Origin: Ancistrus triradiatus
Taxonomy: Eukaryota > Chordata > Actinopteri > Siluriformes > Loricariidae
Reading direction: 5' to 3'
DNA: 64,000 bases
Assembly: GCA_025084515.1 (NCBI GenBank)
Contig: JAJAGP010000178.1
Coordinates: forward strand, 62,001 to 126,000
Part shown: in pieces, positions 1-12,222 of the stretch
Layout of the letters: each line of letters opens with the position of its first letter
How positions within the stretch are numbered: the first letter of the stretch is position 1
Position numbers and translations under genes: made by a program
The notes under the pieces: model-generated
Seen by the model: only the letters and a program-made list of their open reading frames with translations
The model's database searches: none
Told to the model about the DNA's origin: nothing

Positions 1-59
1 GTTCTGCCTTTCACTACACGCTGCTGGCTTTGAGTACCAATCAGATGATATTGGATAAT

Positions 60-530
60 TGTTAGGGTGCGGAGAAGTGAGGGCAGATGGAGATGCAGAT
101 TCCAGTAAAAAACAAAAGATTTATTTACAAACTCTCGATCTAAATGACCACAACCATTAACAGCAAAACAAGGACAAACCAAAACCTGGCATGGGAGCCG
201 AACTCGGAACAAGGGGAGGTGAGACGAGGTTAAACATCACAAAACAAACATGACATGACTGAGACGAGGAAAAGCTCGGCGGATGTCGAGATAATGCTAC
301 CGCAATGCAACCGGGAAACCTAGGAGTTTCAGTAGAAGGAATCCCAGCTGCATGAGGTAGCAGTTAGTCCCAATAACCAATGAAAATTCTAAAACAAAAC
401 AAGGAACAACCGGGAGTATCAACCGCGGCCATCATAAGTCCCATGGGGGATTGTGGGCGATGTAGTGGCGATGTAGCCCACAATCACAAAAACAAAAAGC
501 AGAAACAGGGGCAGGGCATGGATCCTGACA
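60..530 (-). mobile_element. Solo LTR, minus orientation
   Basis: The segment starts TGTTAGG and ends CTGACA (TG...CA), and the 5-bp sequence ATAAT flanks it on both sides (55-59 and 531-535). No internal retroelement coding sequence lies between the ends. A TTTATT near 118 reads AATAAA on the minus strand, so the LTR probably points leftward. A 5-bp duplication fits Ty3/gypsy or ERV-L-like integrases; the family is not identified. It is the expected product of LTR-LTR recombination. Confidence 0.75.
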
Positions 531-535
531 ATAAT

Positions 536-1711
536 CTTCCACGACACACCTGATGATTTCTCATGGCACAGTGGTTAGAAACCTTCCAAAACACAATACA
601 TGTTTAGAAGAAAACATGTTTAGAATACATGTTGAAAAAATAAAAATATTATAATTACAAGTAACAAACCACAAACAATTAAAAAGCCTACAATGCATAA
701 TAAATAAGATAATAACGTTACGTCAAATCTCCTAAAAAGTGTGTTTGCTTGTTTTGAACTGTTGTTTGTCTACTGTCTAATGAACTTTGCTGAGTGTCTA
801 TTGTGTACAACATATGTTATGTTTGTTGTTAAGCGTCCTTGAGTACTGTGAAAGGCGCTATATAAATTAAAGTTATCATTATTATTATTATTTGAAAGTT
901 ATACACCCAGGGCTGTTGTGGGGGCAGAGATGCCTGGGTCTTGCTTGCTCTGCTGCCATGCCGACCCTAAACTCGATAAGTGGAAAAGGTGAGATGAGAT
1001 GACATCCAGATATGTTAGTACATACAAGAGCACATATTGAAGAAATAGCCCTTAAAATCAAGTAAGTAATCTAAAGTAAGCAAAATTAACATATTAACTA
1101 ATCTTTGCAGCGATTCTGTTGGAAATCATTCACCGTCGCATATCTTTCAGATGAAAAACAATGCCTCTAGTGGCCTGGAGCACATCCAGTGTGAGAAGTA
1201 AATGCAGCGTTTTTGTAAATGTTTTTTGATTCGGTAAATGCTCTTGTGTTCCGCTTAAATGCATTTGTGTTCTCAACTTTTGTTTGCCCCCTACATGTTG
1301 TTGTGTTTCACCAAATGCAGCATGTTTGGAAATGTTATTGTGTTCTGCCTTTATGTTGTTGCGTTTTTCCTTAATGTGTTAGTTTCTGACTTAATAGTGT
1401 TGTGTTCTTGACTTTTGTTCTATTGTAAATGCGATTGTGATGTGACTCTATGGGCCTCTTCCCAAACGGAAACAGTATTTCATGCTTTTAAGTATTGTTC
1501 TAGGATATGTCTCTTATTTAAAGTTTTACGAGATGCTCTTATGACTTTTAATGTGATCTTCACAATTCAAATGTTTATACTTGATTTTAAATATTTAAAG
1601 AAAGAGAGATTGAAGTGTCAAGTGCTGCATTTTATTTGAACAGGCTAAAGCCATATTTCTTGGACAAATTAAATCATACAGTAAAGGACCATAAAAAATC
1701 TAAATTGATTG
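536..1711. other. Non-coding flank with a degenerate LINE/SINE-like tail
   Basis: I see no gene here. Around 825-890 the text resembles a non-LTR retroelement 3' tail (GCGCTATATAAAT followed by ATT repeats). Around 940-1000 there is a short stretch like a SINE tail ending in GATGAGATGA. 1200-1440 is a degenerate repeat of T-rich units around GTTGTGTT. The short open frame at 1415-1639 has no recognisable feature. Confidence 0.4.
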
Positions 1712-2206
1712 CCCGCAATTAGGGCTGTCACAATTATTACATAATTGTCTAATCACAATTATTTAAGATAATCACAATTAAAGGAAATGATCGCAATTAT
1801 GTAGGACTACAGTAAATTTCCACAGTTGATAGATTTCTGCAGAATGTGAATTCTGTGTACTGGGTTGAGACAACTAAATTTGAATAAAAGAAAGCAGTAA
1901 ATGCATTAATCAAGATGTAATGGGGTTGTTAGTACTGTGGGACTGGTCATAGTGAATAGAACCTAGACCAGACACTAAAACACCAGATCCATTAAGTAAC
2001 TCAAACAGAAGTTTATAAAAACATACATAAAGGCAGTGAGAAAATGAAAACCAATGATAAGTAGGTGCAACTTGGTCCAGGAAGCAGGGACGTGGGGATG
2101 ACAGGCAGAGGAAAAAGACTAAGGAGCTAAGGAGCTGATGGTGAGTTGAAGTGGTCTGAATGCAGATGCGGGTTGGCTAAGGCAGTTGCTGAGGCAGAAC
2201 TGAGGT

Positions 2207-2378
2207 GAAACTCTATGGAACTCAAGCAACCCACGACTGTTTCACGGTCGTTGGACCAAGAGGCTCAAATTAATATAATAAAAGTGAAAAATGAAACTCT
2301 ATGGAACTCAAGCAACCCACGACTGTTTCACGGTCGTTGGACCAAAAGGCTCAAATTAATATAATAAAAGTGAAAAAT
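2207..2378. repeat. 86-bp tandem duplication
   Basis: 2207-2292 and 2293-2378 are two copies of an 86-bp unit that differ at about one base (GAGGCTC against AAGGCTC). The duplication is therefore recent. It also accounts for the short open frame at 2301-2522, which I do not consider a gene. Confidence 0.85.
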
Positions 2379-2554
2379 AAAGGGGGGAGCAGAAGTTTCA
2401 GATCCTCAAATGGACCGAGGCTATTTGGGGGAAAAAAACAAACAAACGAAAAAAAACTGTCCCTCTGGCGAGAACATAACTATGAACAACATACTGCATG
2501 TTTTAAGACCTACACAGGGTAGAAGGCAGGACAAACAGGAACCAGAAACTAGGA

Positions 2555-2795
2555 ACACAGGAGCAGTGGAATAACTAGCATGAAGTAGAGAAATAGCTAA
2601 AGTAAGAAATGTGCATCAGAACAGAATTATAGCACTTGACGTAAGTATCAAGACACTTAATAACCAGCAAGGTATCAGGCGACATGAGCTGACAATCTGG
2701 CGAATAGTGGAAATGAAGCCAGTGTTTTTATCATCAGACTAACGAGTGGAGAATGGAATCAGGGGAGTGTGAGGACTTAGAGGACACGATGCCAC
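2555..2795 (-). repeat. Interspersed repeat, probable LTR fragment (copy 1)
   Basis: This stretch is clearly similar to 17962-18165, sharing GCACTT..AAGTATCAAGACACTTAATAA, GACATGAGCTGAC and GAGTGGAGA. The second copy ends at CTCTGACA, which looks like an LTR terminus. I could not find matching target duplications, so the element's limits are uncertain. It lies immediately upstream of L2 copy A. Confidence 0.45.
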
Positions 2796-3365
2796 TTCAG
2801 CCAATTGCATTGGGGGATGGTCCGATTTTGAGAGAACGCTGAGGGAGAACGCTGACCACTGACGCGAGGATTGTGAGGATCTGGCAACCCAGACCCATTA
2901 GCGCCAGTTTCGCACAGAAAGCACGCTGTTTTGGAGATGTTAGCAGTTTGTTACCTTTTAACTATTTTAATTCCCGATTGCATCTGTATCATATATAATC
3001 GTATATATAGTACTTTTTACAACATCTTTATCATTTTCTTCTAGTACTGGCGGATTATATTTTTTGCTGCTAATCGTTATTTAGTAACTTTACAGGTGTG
3101 CTGGCTTGTGTTTGCAGTAATTAGCCATTAGCTAATTACCAGAGTTGCGTGTACTTTTGCAGTAGTGTGTGTTTTTATAACTTTTTACAGCCTTTTCCCA
3201 CCTTCTTTTTTTTCTGAGACTTAGTTTTTTGTGATGTTTTGTATTAACTTTCCATCAACGCTTTAATCAAGCATTGCATTGGACCATCGGCTGAACCATA
3301 TCTTCACTCGGCACCAAACAACACCCCTCGAAGCTAAGTACCGTTAATTCATTAATTGTACTAAG

Positions 3366-4228
3366 ATGGCTTCTGCTGTGCTTGTTCCCTGTGCCGAGTG
3401 TGGCATGTTTAGCTATTCTTCATTAGTTTAAATTTCATTTGTGATAGGTGTAGGCTTGTAGCTAGTCTGAATGAGAAGATTGTAGTTTTATAGACGCGCA
3501 TCCAGACATTAGAGAAGGCTAACTCAGCTTCTAGCTTAGCAGATATGGATGCCACAGATGAAGTTAGTGCCCCCACCCCAGCAGCGCCCTCGCAGCAGGG
3601 CAAGTGGGTGACGGTTTGTCGATGTAGTCGTAAGGTTATCCCACGAGAGCACCACTCTTTACCTGTTCATGTGTCCAACAGGTTTACCCTCCTCAGTGAT
3701 GCACCCACTGAGCAGCCTGTTGAAAGAGCTCTTTTCATAGGTGACTCTATTTTACGACACATGAAACTAGCTACCCGTTTAGGGACACCAGCAACTAGAG
3801 TTACATGTATCCCGGGAGCCAGAGTGCCGGACATTGTACCGAGTCTTTGTGAACTCAAGAGCCGCAGATTCTCTAGGATAGTTAGTCATGTAGAGCCTAA
3901 TGATGTACGCCTGCGCAAGTCAGAAGTTACTAAGGCTAATTTTGTAGAGGTGGTTAGAGTGGCGAAGGCAATGTCCGATGCAGTAGTGTGCTCTGGTCCC
4001 ATCACAATGCGGCGAGGTGACCAAGCCTACAGCAGGTTATGGTCGCTGAACTGCTGGCTGTCCAAGTGGTGCTCTGAAAACAATGTGGGCTATATAGACA
4101 ATTGGACAGCCTTTGAGGGTAAGCCTGGCCTTTTAGGATGGGACGGTGTCCATCCCACTTGGGAGGGTGCTGCTCTCATCTCCTGCAACATTGCCCAGAG
4201 TCTTATGGCCGGATTGATTAGGGGCTGA
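3366..4228 (+). pseudogene. LINE ORF1 (zinc finger + SGNH esterase), frameshifted
   Basis: ORF1 of L2 copy A, a chaperone/RNA-binding protein in this LINE group. The probable start is the ATG at 3366, which gives a CAECGM zinc-knuckle half. A 7-base deletion relative to copy C then shifts the frame before the second Cys pair. The open part, 3545-4228 (227 aa), holds an SGNH hydrolase: block I GDSIL and block V WDGVHPT are present, but block III reads EPND instead of the GAND seen in copy C. Esterase-bearing ORF1 proteins are known for CR1/L2 LINEs in fish. Confidence 0.85.
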
Positions 4229-4324
4229 CTATCCAAAGCAGGGGTCAGGCAGCAGACAGTAAGGCTTAACCAACTGTCTGCTGGTAGCCATGCACTGTCA
4301 GCCAGAACTCACGTTATTGAAACT

Positions 4325-7210
4325 GTGTTTGTTACTCGTATCTGTTCTAAACATAAATGCTCTCAAAAAGTCTGTTTTAATAATCTCATTAGTATAAACA
4401 CAGATAGCTCCCATATAAATAACAACCTTAGACTAAAGCTAGGATTACTTAACATTAGATCACTTACAAACAAAGCAGTGATTGTAAATGAAATGATCAC
4501 TGATAAACGCTTACACGCTCTTTGTCTTACTGAAACTTGGATTAGACCGGATGAATATTTAGCATTAAATGAAATCTCACCTCCAGGATACAGTCATGTT
4601 CATCGCCCTCGTCCTAATGGTCGGGGGGAGGCGTAGCCACAATTTTTGACAAAGAGCTAGGTGTCACAACTAATTCCCATTACAAGGCTAATTCGTTTGA
4701 AATACTGATTGTTAATGTGACTGATCCATCGTTATGGAAGTCAAAACCACACTCTTTTCAGCTTTACACTATTTACCGCCCTCCTGGTCCCTATTCAGAA
4801 TTTCTTCAGGAATTTGCTAACTTTCTTTCTTGCTTAGTACTGTCAACAGATAATGCTTCAATTGTAGGTGATTTCAATATTCACTTTGACAATGAGCAGG
4901 ATCCACTTAAAATTGCTTTCTAGTTCATCTTAGAATCCATATGTATCACTCAGAATGTGATGGGACCAACCCACCACTGTAATCGTATTTTAGATCTAAT
5001 ATTTACATTTGGTATCAATATAGAAAACTTTGATGTTTTCCCGCAAAGTGATCTGATTTCAGATCACTATCTTTTAGTATTTGAGCTATCTCTAATAAAT
5101 AAAATCCTTCTGCCTCGTTATCACACCAAGCGCACTATTACATCTGCTACTCCAGCTGCATTTATTAAAAACCTACCTGACTTTAAATTTAATACACCTA
5201 TGGAGTTTAATCATCTTGAGTGTGTAAATGACCAATTAGAATGTGTGCTTCGCTCAACCCTGGACACGACTGCTCCTGCTAGGGTCAAACGCATTAAGGA
5301 AAAAAGGCTAGAACCATGGTATAATGACCTCACCCGTACCTTAAAGCAAACATGGCATCTAGAGTGTAAGTGGAGGCATAGTAAATTGGAGGTGTTTAAG
5401 ATTGCTTGGAGGGACAGCATGGCAGAGTATAAGCATGCCCTTACTAAAGTTAAAGCTGCATACTTCTCCTCAATCATAGAGAAAGATAAGAATAATCCGA
5501 GATTTCTCTTTAATACAGTCTCCAAACAGAAAGTGATTCTCCCATTCTGTGTAATTTTAACAGTAATGATTTCATGACTTTCTTTAATGTTAAGATAAAC
5601 TCGATGTTCATCACATTATCTTGATAATGTGCTGCATTAGTGAAGACATCTGTTCAATTAGCTGTAAATTAAGATTAGAATCTTTTACCCCAATTACTAA
5701 TACTGAACTATCTGCACTGATCAGCTCGTCAAAGTCATCAACATGTTTATTAGATCCGATTCCTACATGTTTACTCAAAGAAATAATACCTAGTTTTATA
5801 GAGCCACTGTTAGTTATTTTACATTCATCCCTTACCTTTGGTTATATGCCCAAATCCTTCAAGTCTGCCGTTATCAAACCACTGATTAAAAAAGCCAATC
5901 TTGACCCTTGTGTGATACCTAATTATAGACCAATTTCAAATCTACCATTTCTGTCCAAATTCTTAGAAAAAGCCGTCTATCAGCAGCTCTGCAGTTACCT
6001 CCAAAGGAAAGATATTTATGAAACATTTCAGTCTGGCTTCAGGCCCCATCATAGTACTGAAACAGCATTAATTAGGGTACTAAATGATTTGTTAATGTCC
6101 TCAGGGATGTGTTTCTTTTGTTGTTCTGTTAGATTTAAGTGCAGCATTTGACACTAAAGATCATGATGGTTTACTAAACAGTCTAGAAAATACTGTAGGT
6201 ATTAAGGGATTAGCACTTTCTTGGTTTAAATCCTACTTAACCAACCGGTACCAGTTTATTCATATAAATAATCTAAAGTTTAAGCTCTCAAAAGTGAAGT
6301 ATGGCGTGCCTCAGGAATTAGTGCTTGGACCATTTTTATTCTCTCTGTACATGCTGCCACTAGGCTCAGTTATTCGTAAACATGGCATTAGTTTCCACTG
6401 CTATGCAGATGATATACAGCTGTACATATGACAAACCTAATGACAGCCTTACAATAACCAAAATTGAGGACTGTGTAAAGGAAATGAAAGATTGGATGTT
6501 ATTAAATTTTCTCTTACTTAACTCAGATAAAACTGAAGTTCTATTAGTGGGACCCAAGGCTGTGAGAGACAGGTTGGCTACATCTATCCTAAATCTAGAT
6601 GGCTGTCCAGTATTGCCCAGTCCATCTGTAAAAAGTTAGGGGTCACATTTGATTCAGATCTCTCCTTTGATGCGCACATTAGCAGCATCACTCAAATTGC
6701 TTTCTTTCAATTACATAATATCACTAAATTTATATCCTCTCTTTTAATGATCCAGAGAAACTGGTTCATGCGTTTATAACCTCAAGGTTGGATTACTGTA
6801 ACGCCTTACTTACTGGATGCTCCAGTAAATCTATAAATAAACTTCAATTAGCTCAGAATGCAGCCGACCGAGTGGTAACTCGAACTAGAAAATTATATCA
6901 TATCACTCCTGTTTTATCATCACTATACTGGTTACTAGTTAAATTCCACATTGATTACAAAATACCTCTTATAGCTTATAAAGCTCTACATGGCCTGGCC
7001 CCACATTATCCGAGTGAACTCTTAGAGTTTTACAATCCAGCTTGTCTACATTGTTCGCAGGATGCAGGACTTCTTTTAGTTCCTAGAATTAAAAAAGTCA
7101 CAGCAGGGGAAAGGCTTTCTCATACATGGTCCCCCAACTATGGAATAAACTTCCACTCAGACACTCTCCAAAATTTTAAGTCTAGGCTAAAGACATACTT
7201 ATTTACATAG
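4325..7210 (+). pseudogene. LINE ORF2 (endonuclease-reverse transcriptase), broken
   Basis: ORF2 of copy A encodes the nicking endonuclease and reverse transcriptase used for target-primed reverse transcription. The apurinic-type endonuclease starts with LGLLNIRSLTNK and ALCLTETW (4439-4545). GDFNIHFDN follows at about 4868, and SDLISDHYLLVFEL at about 5048. Reverse transcriptase fingers appear as NYRPISNLPF and FQSGFRPHHSTETAL, and the palm YADD lies at 6402-6413. The C-terminal region ends KTYLFT at 7210. The frame is broken at about 4636, 4923, 5577, 6151, 6420, 6639 and 6790. Confidence 0.88.
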
Positions 7211-8046
7211 GCATTTGACTAGATTTAGACCAGCATGCATGTCTTGAGTCACTGGGGCCGGAGTCTGGAGTCATGTCTGGCCTGCCTGCCTTGTCCATTA
7301 GCCAGGAGTGTCGGGTGGGCAATCTGGCTGAACTGGGCTTCGGTCCTCGTGATTTTGACTCATGCATCCTTGCCTTAGACTAAGGGCAGAGCTGGGGGTT
7401 CATAGTCAAAGAGCTTTATGGTGATCAGAGACGTTGGGTTGGTGTCTTCTGCCTCCCGTGGGGTTGCCGATGTCTCATGTGATCCCTCTTGGCTGTGTTA
7501 CCTACCAGTTCTCCTCTTTCTAGCTATGCTGCTATAGCTAATGCTGCCGGGTTCTCATGCTACACATGGCATCAGTGATTGTTAATAGACACTGTGCTCT
7601 TAATCAATAACTAATTGCATTTTCTGTTTTCTCTCAGAGTTGTGTTCGGGTACCAGTTCCTGCCCCACACATGATGTTCATCCACTGCAGCTTCACTCAA
7701 GCTGCTTCCGTCATAAGCTCGAGCCCCATCATACCCAGGCCACTTAAAGCCGATGTGCATATTTTACAATTTATTTGAAGTATGACTCCGTGACTTTAGT
7801 TTCATTCTTAGATTTATTATCTACGCCGCCCAAGGAGGTTGGGTCCTTTTTTGAGTCTTGTTCCTCCCCAGGTTTCTTCCTCATAACACTTAGAGTTTTT
7901 CCTTTCCACTGTCGCCCTAGGCTGTCTCAATTTGGGACTGGACATAGATATTAGGAGATAATCTAAACTTGTAAAGTTGCTTTGAGACAATGCTCCATTG
8001 TAAAAAGCGCTGTATAAAAAGATCTGACTTCACTTGACCTGACTTC

Positions 8047-9556
8047 AATGATCACCTCTTGGCAAATCGGAGAATCTGAATCTATTATGGCAGAACGGTC
8101 ACTCAGGAGCATTCTTCTGGCCAATAGCCCTCCCAGTCAACCATGTACTGGAAACCCCAGTTCTGGCATCTAATGTCTAACAGGGGAATGCCATGAACTT
8201 CACTAGCTGGAGTAGTTTCCCCACTGCTTGACTGCAGATCTGACCACTTGTTGAACATACAGCCAGTTAGAAGGTCTGTTACCAGGGTCAAGTTTCCGGT
8301 TCTGCGCATCCTGTACCAACTGTTGTTTCCCAAGGTGAGGTTAGCCTTGAGGAGCTTGGAGACAGGATAGTGTCAGGAGTAGTTGGGGTGTCCTGAGAAG
8401 AGAACTGGTGGGAGAGGGCACCAGGCCTGATGTCCCAGGACCCAGGATGGTAGGTGAGCATGCAGTTGAACCTAGCGAGGGACGCCCACCTAGCCTGTCT
8501 AGAGCTCAGCCTCTTTGGTGTCTGGATGTAAGACAGGTTTTTGTGGTCCGTACAGACAACGAAGGGCTTCTCCACCCCCTCCAACCAGTGTTTCCATTCT
8601 TCCAGGGCCAGCTTGACTGGCAGGAGTTACCCACATTATAATATTCCTCCACTGGGGTCAGCCATCTCAATAGGAAGGTGGAAGGATGCTACTTGTTTCC
8701 AGGGTCAGAACACTGGCAGAGGACGGCCACATGCCATATTGGAGGCATCCACCTCCACAATAAATTGTTTATGGGGATCAGTCTGGATAAGCATTAGTGA
8801 ACAGCTCTTTGGAAGGCGTTGGATGCTTCGGGGGACCACCAGAATAACATTTTAAGAGACATTGGCCTGGTCGTAGGAACTGCCCACTTGCTGTAATCCA
8901 AGATGAAGTACTAGTAGACATTGGCGAACCACAGAAAGCATTTCTGTTCCTTCTGACACAAGGGTGTCGGTCACTCTGTTGGATCCACCTAAATTTGCCC
9001 CTTCTGAATAATCTATCCAAGGAAGTTGACTGACTCGATGTGGAACTTGCACTTCTCCTCTTTGATAGACAGATGTTTTTGGAGAATACAGGTGAGTGCC
9101 TGGCAGATATGAGTGATGTGTTCCTCTTGAACCTGAAAAATATCAGGATTTCATTGATATATACAAACAAGATGTGGTTCAGGAAGTCCCAAAGGACATT
9201 GTTCACCATGTCTTGGAACTTGGCAGGGGTGTTGGTCAGACCGAACAGCATCACCAAGTACTCGAAGCATCCCAGGGGAGTGTTAAAGGTTGTCTTCCAA
9301 TCCTGGTTCCTAACCAGGTGGTATGCATTGCACAGTTCTGGCTTGGGGGGTTCATGGTAAGCTTTCTAAATTGTGGCTTCTTGTAAGAGATCAAATGCAG
9401 AAGCAATGAGTGGAAGAGGGTATTTGTTCCAGATGGTGAGCTGGTTCATACCTCGGTAATCGATGCATGGTTGAAGGGTCTTGTCCTTTTTGTCCACGAA
9501 GAAGAACTCCGCTCCCAGGGCTGAGGAGGATGAAAAGATGAGACCTGCCACCAGGG
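8047..9556 (-). pseudogene. Ty3/gypsy pol remnant: RT, RNase H, chromodomain
   Basis: Read on the minus strand, the remnant runs as follows. RT fingers and palm are in 9366-9572 ([19 protein letters not shown]) and 8778-9257 ([11 protein letters not shown], then [11 protein letters not shown], where the catalytic YLDD-type motif has decayed to YINE). RNase H follows at 8288-8584 (CTDHKNLSYIQTPKRLSSRQ). A chromodomain-like VDWEGYWPEE ends near 8103. RNase H runs almost directly into the chromodomain, so the integrase core is missing. No LTRs are visible. It lies between two L2 3' UTR segments, so one of the LINE pieces or this fragment was inserted into the other. Confidence 0.8.
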
Positions 9557-9968
9557 GTTGCTGATGTCTCATGTGATCCCTCTTTGCTGTGTTACCTTCT
9601 GGTTCTCCTCTTTATAGCTATGCTGCTATAGCTAATGCTGTCGGAGTCTCATGCTACACAGAGCATCAGTGATTGATAATAGACTCTGTGCTCTTAAATG
9701 CTAACTAATTACATTTTTTGTTTTCTCTCTGAGCTGTGATCCTGTACCAGTTCTTGCCCCACACATGATGTTCATCCGCTTCAGCTTCATTCAAGCTGTT
9801 TCCGTCATCAGCTCCAGCTCCAAAATACCCGGGCCACACCAGACGGCTGTAACTCTCTCCCTCCTTTGGTTTGCTGGGGACGAAGTGCTGCCAAGGACTT
9901 TCCTGCTTAGAGACACAACATCCTAGAGTGACTCTGTGTATCGGACTACATAATGCTGATATGCATAT
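9557..9968 (+). mobile_element. L2-type LINE 3' UTR fragment
   Basis: From TTGCTGATGTCTCATG onward this matches the 3' UTR of L2 copy A (about 7455-7770) and copy C. It is broken off at 9969, just after GATATGCATAT, by the repeat-rich element that begins with a hairpin. No coding part is present. Confidence 0.7.
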
Positions 9969-9969
9969 T

Positions 9970-9995
9970 TAGTGTGTTGCGCAAGCAACACACTA
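9970..9995. repeat. Perfect terminal hairpin, 11-bp stem
   Basis: TAGTGTGTTGC and GCAACACACTA are exact reverse complements separated by the loop GCAA. It marks the left edge of the repeat-rich element. Confidence 0.9.
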
Positions 9996-10379
9996 TTGTT
10001 CTTCGATTTTTAGTTTTCTACCTGATTTTCAGTACGTATCTCCTCCTACAGTTTTCGAGATATCAACACGGGACAAACACCAAAACGCCCGGCATGTTCC
10101 GGAGAAGTGTGCTTGTTCATAGCTAAGAGAAATGTTGTTGCATTCGCACGCTACACTCGCATTTGTGCGAAAAACAATTCCCATTCACTTGCATGGGATT
10201 TTCTTTAAAACTGCCATAACCCGGTCAATTTTTGACCTACAAACACGAGACTCGGCATGCTCGGACCTGGGTTCAAGAAGACCCTGAGGTCAACTTTTGC
10301 ACAGATTGTACTCTTTCAACACTTTATATCACTCTTTAAAAATCACTCCATTCATTCTCTATGCCACTAGGTAGAGTGC

Positions 10380-11110
10380 ACACTCTAGCTTTGACTGAAC
10401 ATCAATTAATGCACTTTTTCACTGAGCAAACGTCTCTAAAACCCTGATGCTTTCACCTAGAAACTCCATTTAAACTGCAAATGGTAGAGATACTTCCTCT
10501 TCATAATTCATCAAAAGATTGCATCGCTAAACAAATTATTTTTCGACTTATGACGATTTGTTCGGGACTAGGGACTAAGTTTTACTTCCCTCATTGACAG
10601 CCATGTTAATTTTCGGGAACTGCGAGGTGGCTTTTTCCAAAGTTTCATTTGTGTTTAACCTGTCATAACTTTGACGCTTTTTCGTCAATCCACACCATCT
10701 TATATCATAGCGATCAGCAAGGGGTCCTCTCTCACAAAAACTTTTCAGACAATTGATAGGTGACATATTTTTCGAGTTACACTGACATTTTACACGTGCA
10801 TTCAGTCACTTTTTCGCGGAACAAACGTGTGTAAAATCATTATACTTTCACCTAGAAACTTCAAATGGTAGAGATACTTCCCCTTCATGACACATCCAAA
10901 TATCTCGGCGTTCAACAAATTAATGTTCGAGTTACGACGATTTCTTCTGGTCTACGTAATGATAAGGCTCTCATTCACTTTCATTTTCATGTTGTCTTTA
11001 ACTTGTCATAACTCGGCCATTTTCTCATCAATCCACACGTTTTTTAAGTCAGAGCGATCAGCAATGGGTCCTCTCCGACACCAGCTTCAGATAAGCGATA
11101 GGTTAATTAA
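10380..11110. repeat. Two degenerate copies of a ~350-bp unit
   Basis: Shared landmarks recur in the same order: TTTCACCTAGAAACT, ATGGTAGAGATACTTCC (10481 and 10865), ACGATTT, TGTCATAACT, TCAATCCACAC and GCGATCAGCAA (about 10710 and 11054). Offsets are about 344-384 bp, so indels have accumulated. No open frame is conserved between the copies. Confidence 0.7.
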
Positions 11111-11339
11111 TTTTGGAGTTATGACCGTTTGTTTGAGAGGTCTGACACAGAGAGTTTACATTAAACATGGCTGAGGACAGACGCTGTGTTTCCCCTCTCT
11201 CACACACACACACACACATACACTCGCAGGCACGTACAACAACAACTGTACGTTCCAAAGCAGCAGCGCGTTTCAGTTCTGTGCGCGTTTCGTTGATTAT
11301 TAGGTCCATTGTTTGCATAGTACCACAGAGGGCACAGAG

Positions 11340-12120
11340 GTACCTGGCAGGACAATTTTCACCCTACAGCCATGAAATTTGCCAGGCTTGGTCCCGGGTG
11401 CAATCTAAGGTGACATGTGATGCCCATGGGACCCCTGTGAACCCCGGCTGGGCACTGGGGCCCCTGGCGGGCCAATGACCGTAACTCAGTCAGTTTTCCA
11501 CCTACGGCCACGAAATTTGGCAGGGTTAATCACGAGTGCAATCTGAGGTGATATGTGATGCCCATGGGGCCCATGAGGACCCCGGCTGGGCGCTGGGGCC
11601 CCTGGTGGGCCAATGACTGTAACTCAGTTAGTTATTGACCTATGACCATGAAATTCGGCAGGCTTAGTCCCGGGTGCAATCTGAGGTGACATGTCATGCC
11701 CATGTCATCAATCCCTGACGGCCCTGACTGGGCAGCGGGGCAGCTGCCGGGTCATTGACCCTGACTCAGTCGGTTTTCAACCTATGGCCATGAAATTCTG
11801 CAGGCTTGATCCCGAAGGCAATCTGAGGTGACATGTGATGCCCATGGGGCCCCTAAGGGCCACGGCTGGGCACTGCAGCCCCTGGCGGGTCAGTGACCAC
11901 GACTCAGTTGATTTTCAATGTACAGCAACGAAATTCGGCAGGCTTGATACCGCGTGCAATCTGAGGTAACATGTCATGCTTTTGCTGTCCTTGAGGTCCC
12001 TGATGGGTCACAGGGGCCTCTGGAAGGTCATTGAATGTAACTCAGTCAGTTTTAGACCTAACGTTTTCTAGTTCAGCAGCCTTGGTCCCGTGTGCACCCT
12101 GAGGTGATTACAATGACTAC
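11340..12120. repeat. 138-bp minisatellite, about 5.5 units
   Basis: The landmark GAAATT(T/C)GGCAGG recurs at 11374, 11512, 11650, 11792 and 11930, with a degenerate sixth at about 12068. Spacings are 138, 138, 142, 138 and 138 bp. Each unit carries TGCAATCTGAGGTGACATGT, GATGCCCATGGGGCCC and CTCAGTCAGTTTT. It is GC-richer than its surroundings. Confidence 0.88.
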
Positions 12121-12222
12121 AGTCCTCTTTCGACCTACATACTCAGTCCCTTATGCACATCGCAGGGACACGCACCGCCGCAACACACTCACAGTTTCTG
12201 CAGGAACTGCACTTTCTAGTTA

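Larger units (their letters stand above)
2830..8046 (+). mobile_element. L2/CR1-type LINE, copy A, near full length
   Basis: This is a non-LTR retrotransposon of the jockey superfamily. It holds a 5' UTR with repeated AGAGAACGCTGA, ORF1 with a zinc finger and SGNH esterase, ORF2 with endonuclease and reverse transcriptase, and a roughly 0.8-kb 3' UTR. It ends in the motif TTGCTTTGAGACAATGCTCCATTGTAAAAAGCGC (split here as its parts) followed by a TGACTTCACTTGACC-type tail. It matches copy C at 18754-24088 nearly throughout. Frameshifts and stops in both ORFs make it dead. Confidence 0.85.
9969..12222. mobile_element. Non-coding element with tandem repeats; Helitron-like end
   Basis: This 2.25-kb block interrupts the L2 3' UTR. 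It starts with an 11-bp hairpin (9970-9995) and contains a degenerate two-copy repeat of about 350 bp and a 138-bp tandem array. It ends near CTTTCTAG at about 12222. On the minus strand the hairpin is followed by CTAA, which resembles a Helitron 3' terminus, but the next base is A rather than the expected T. No coding sequence is seen. Helitron assignment is only a suggestion. Confidence 0.4.
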
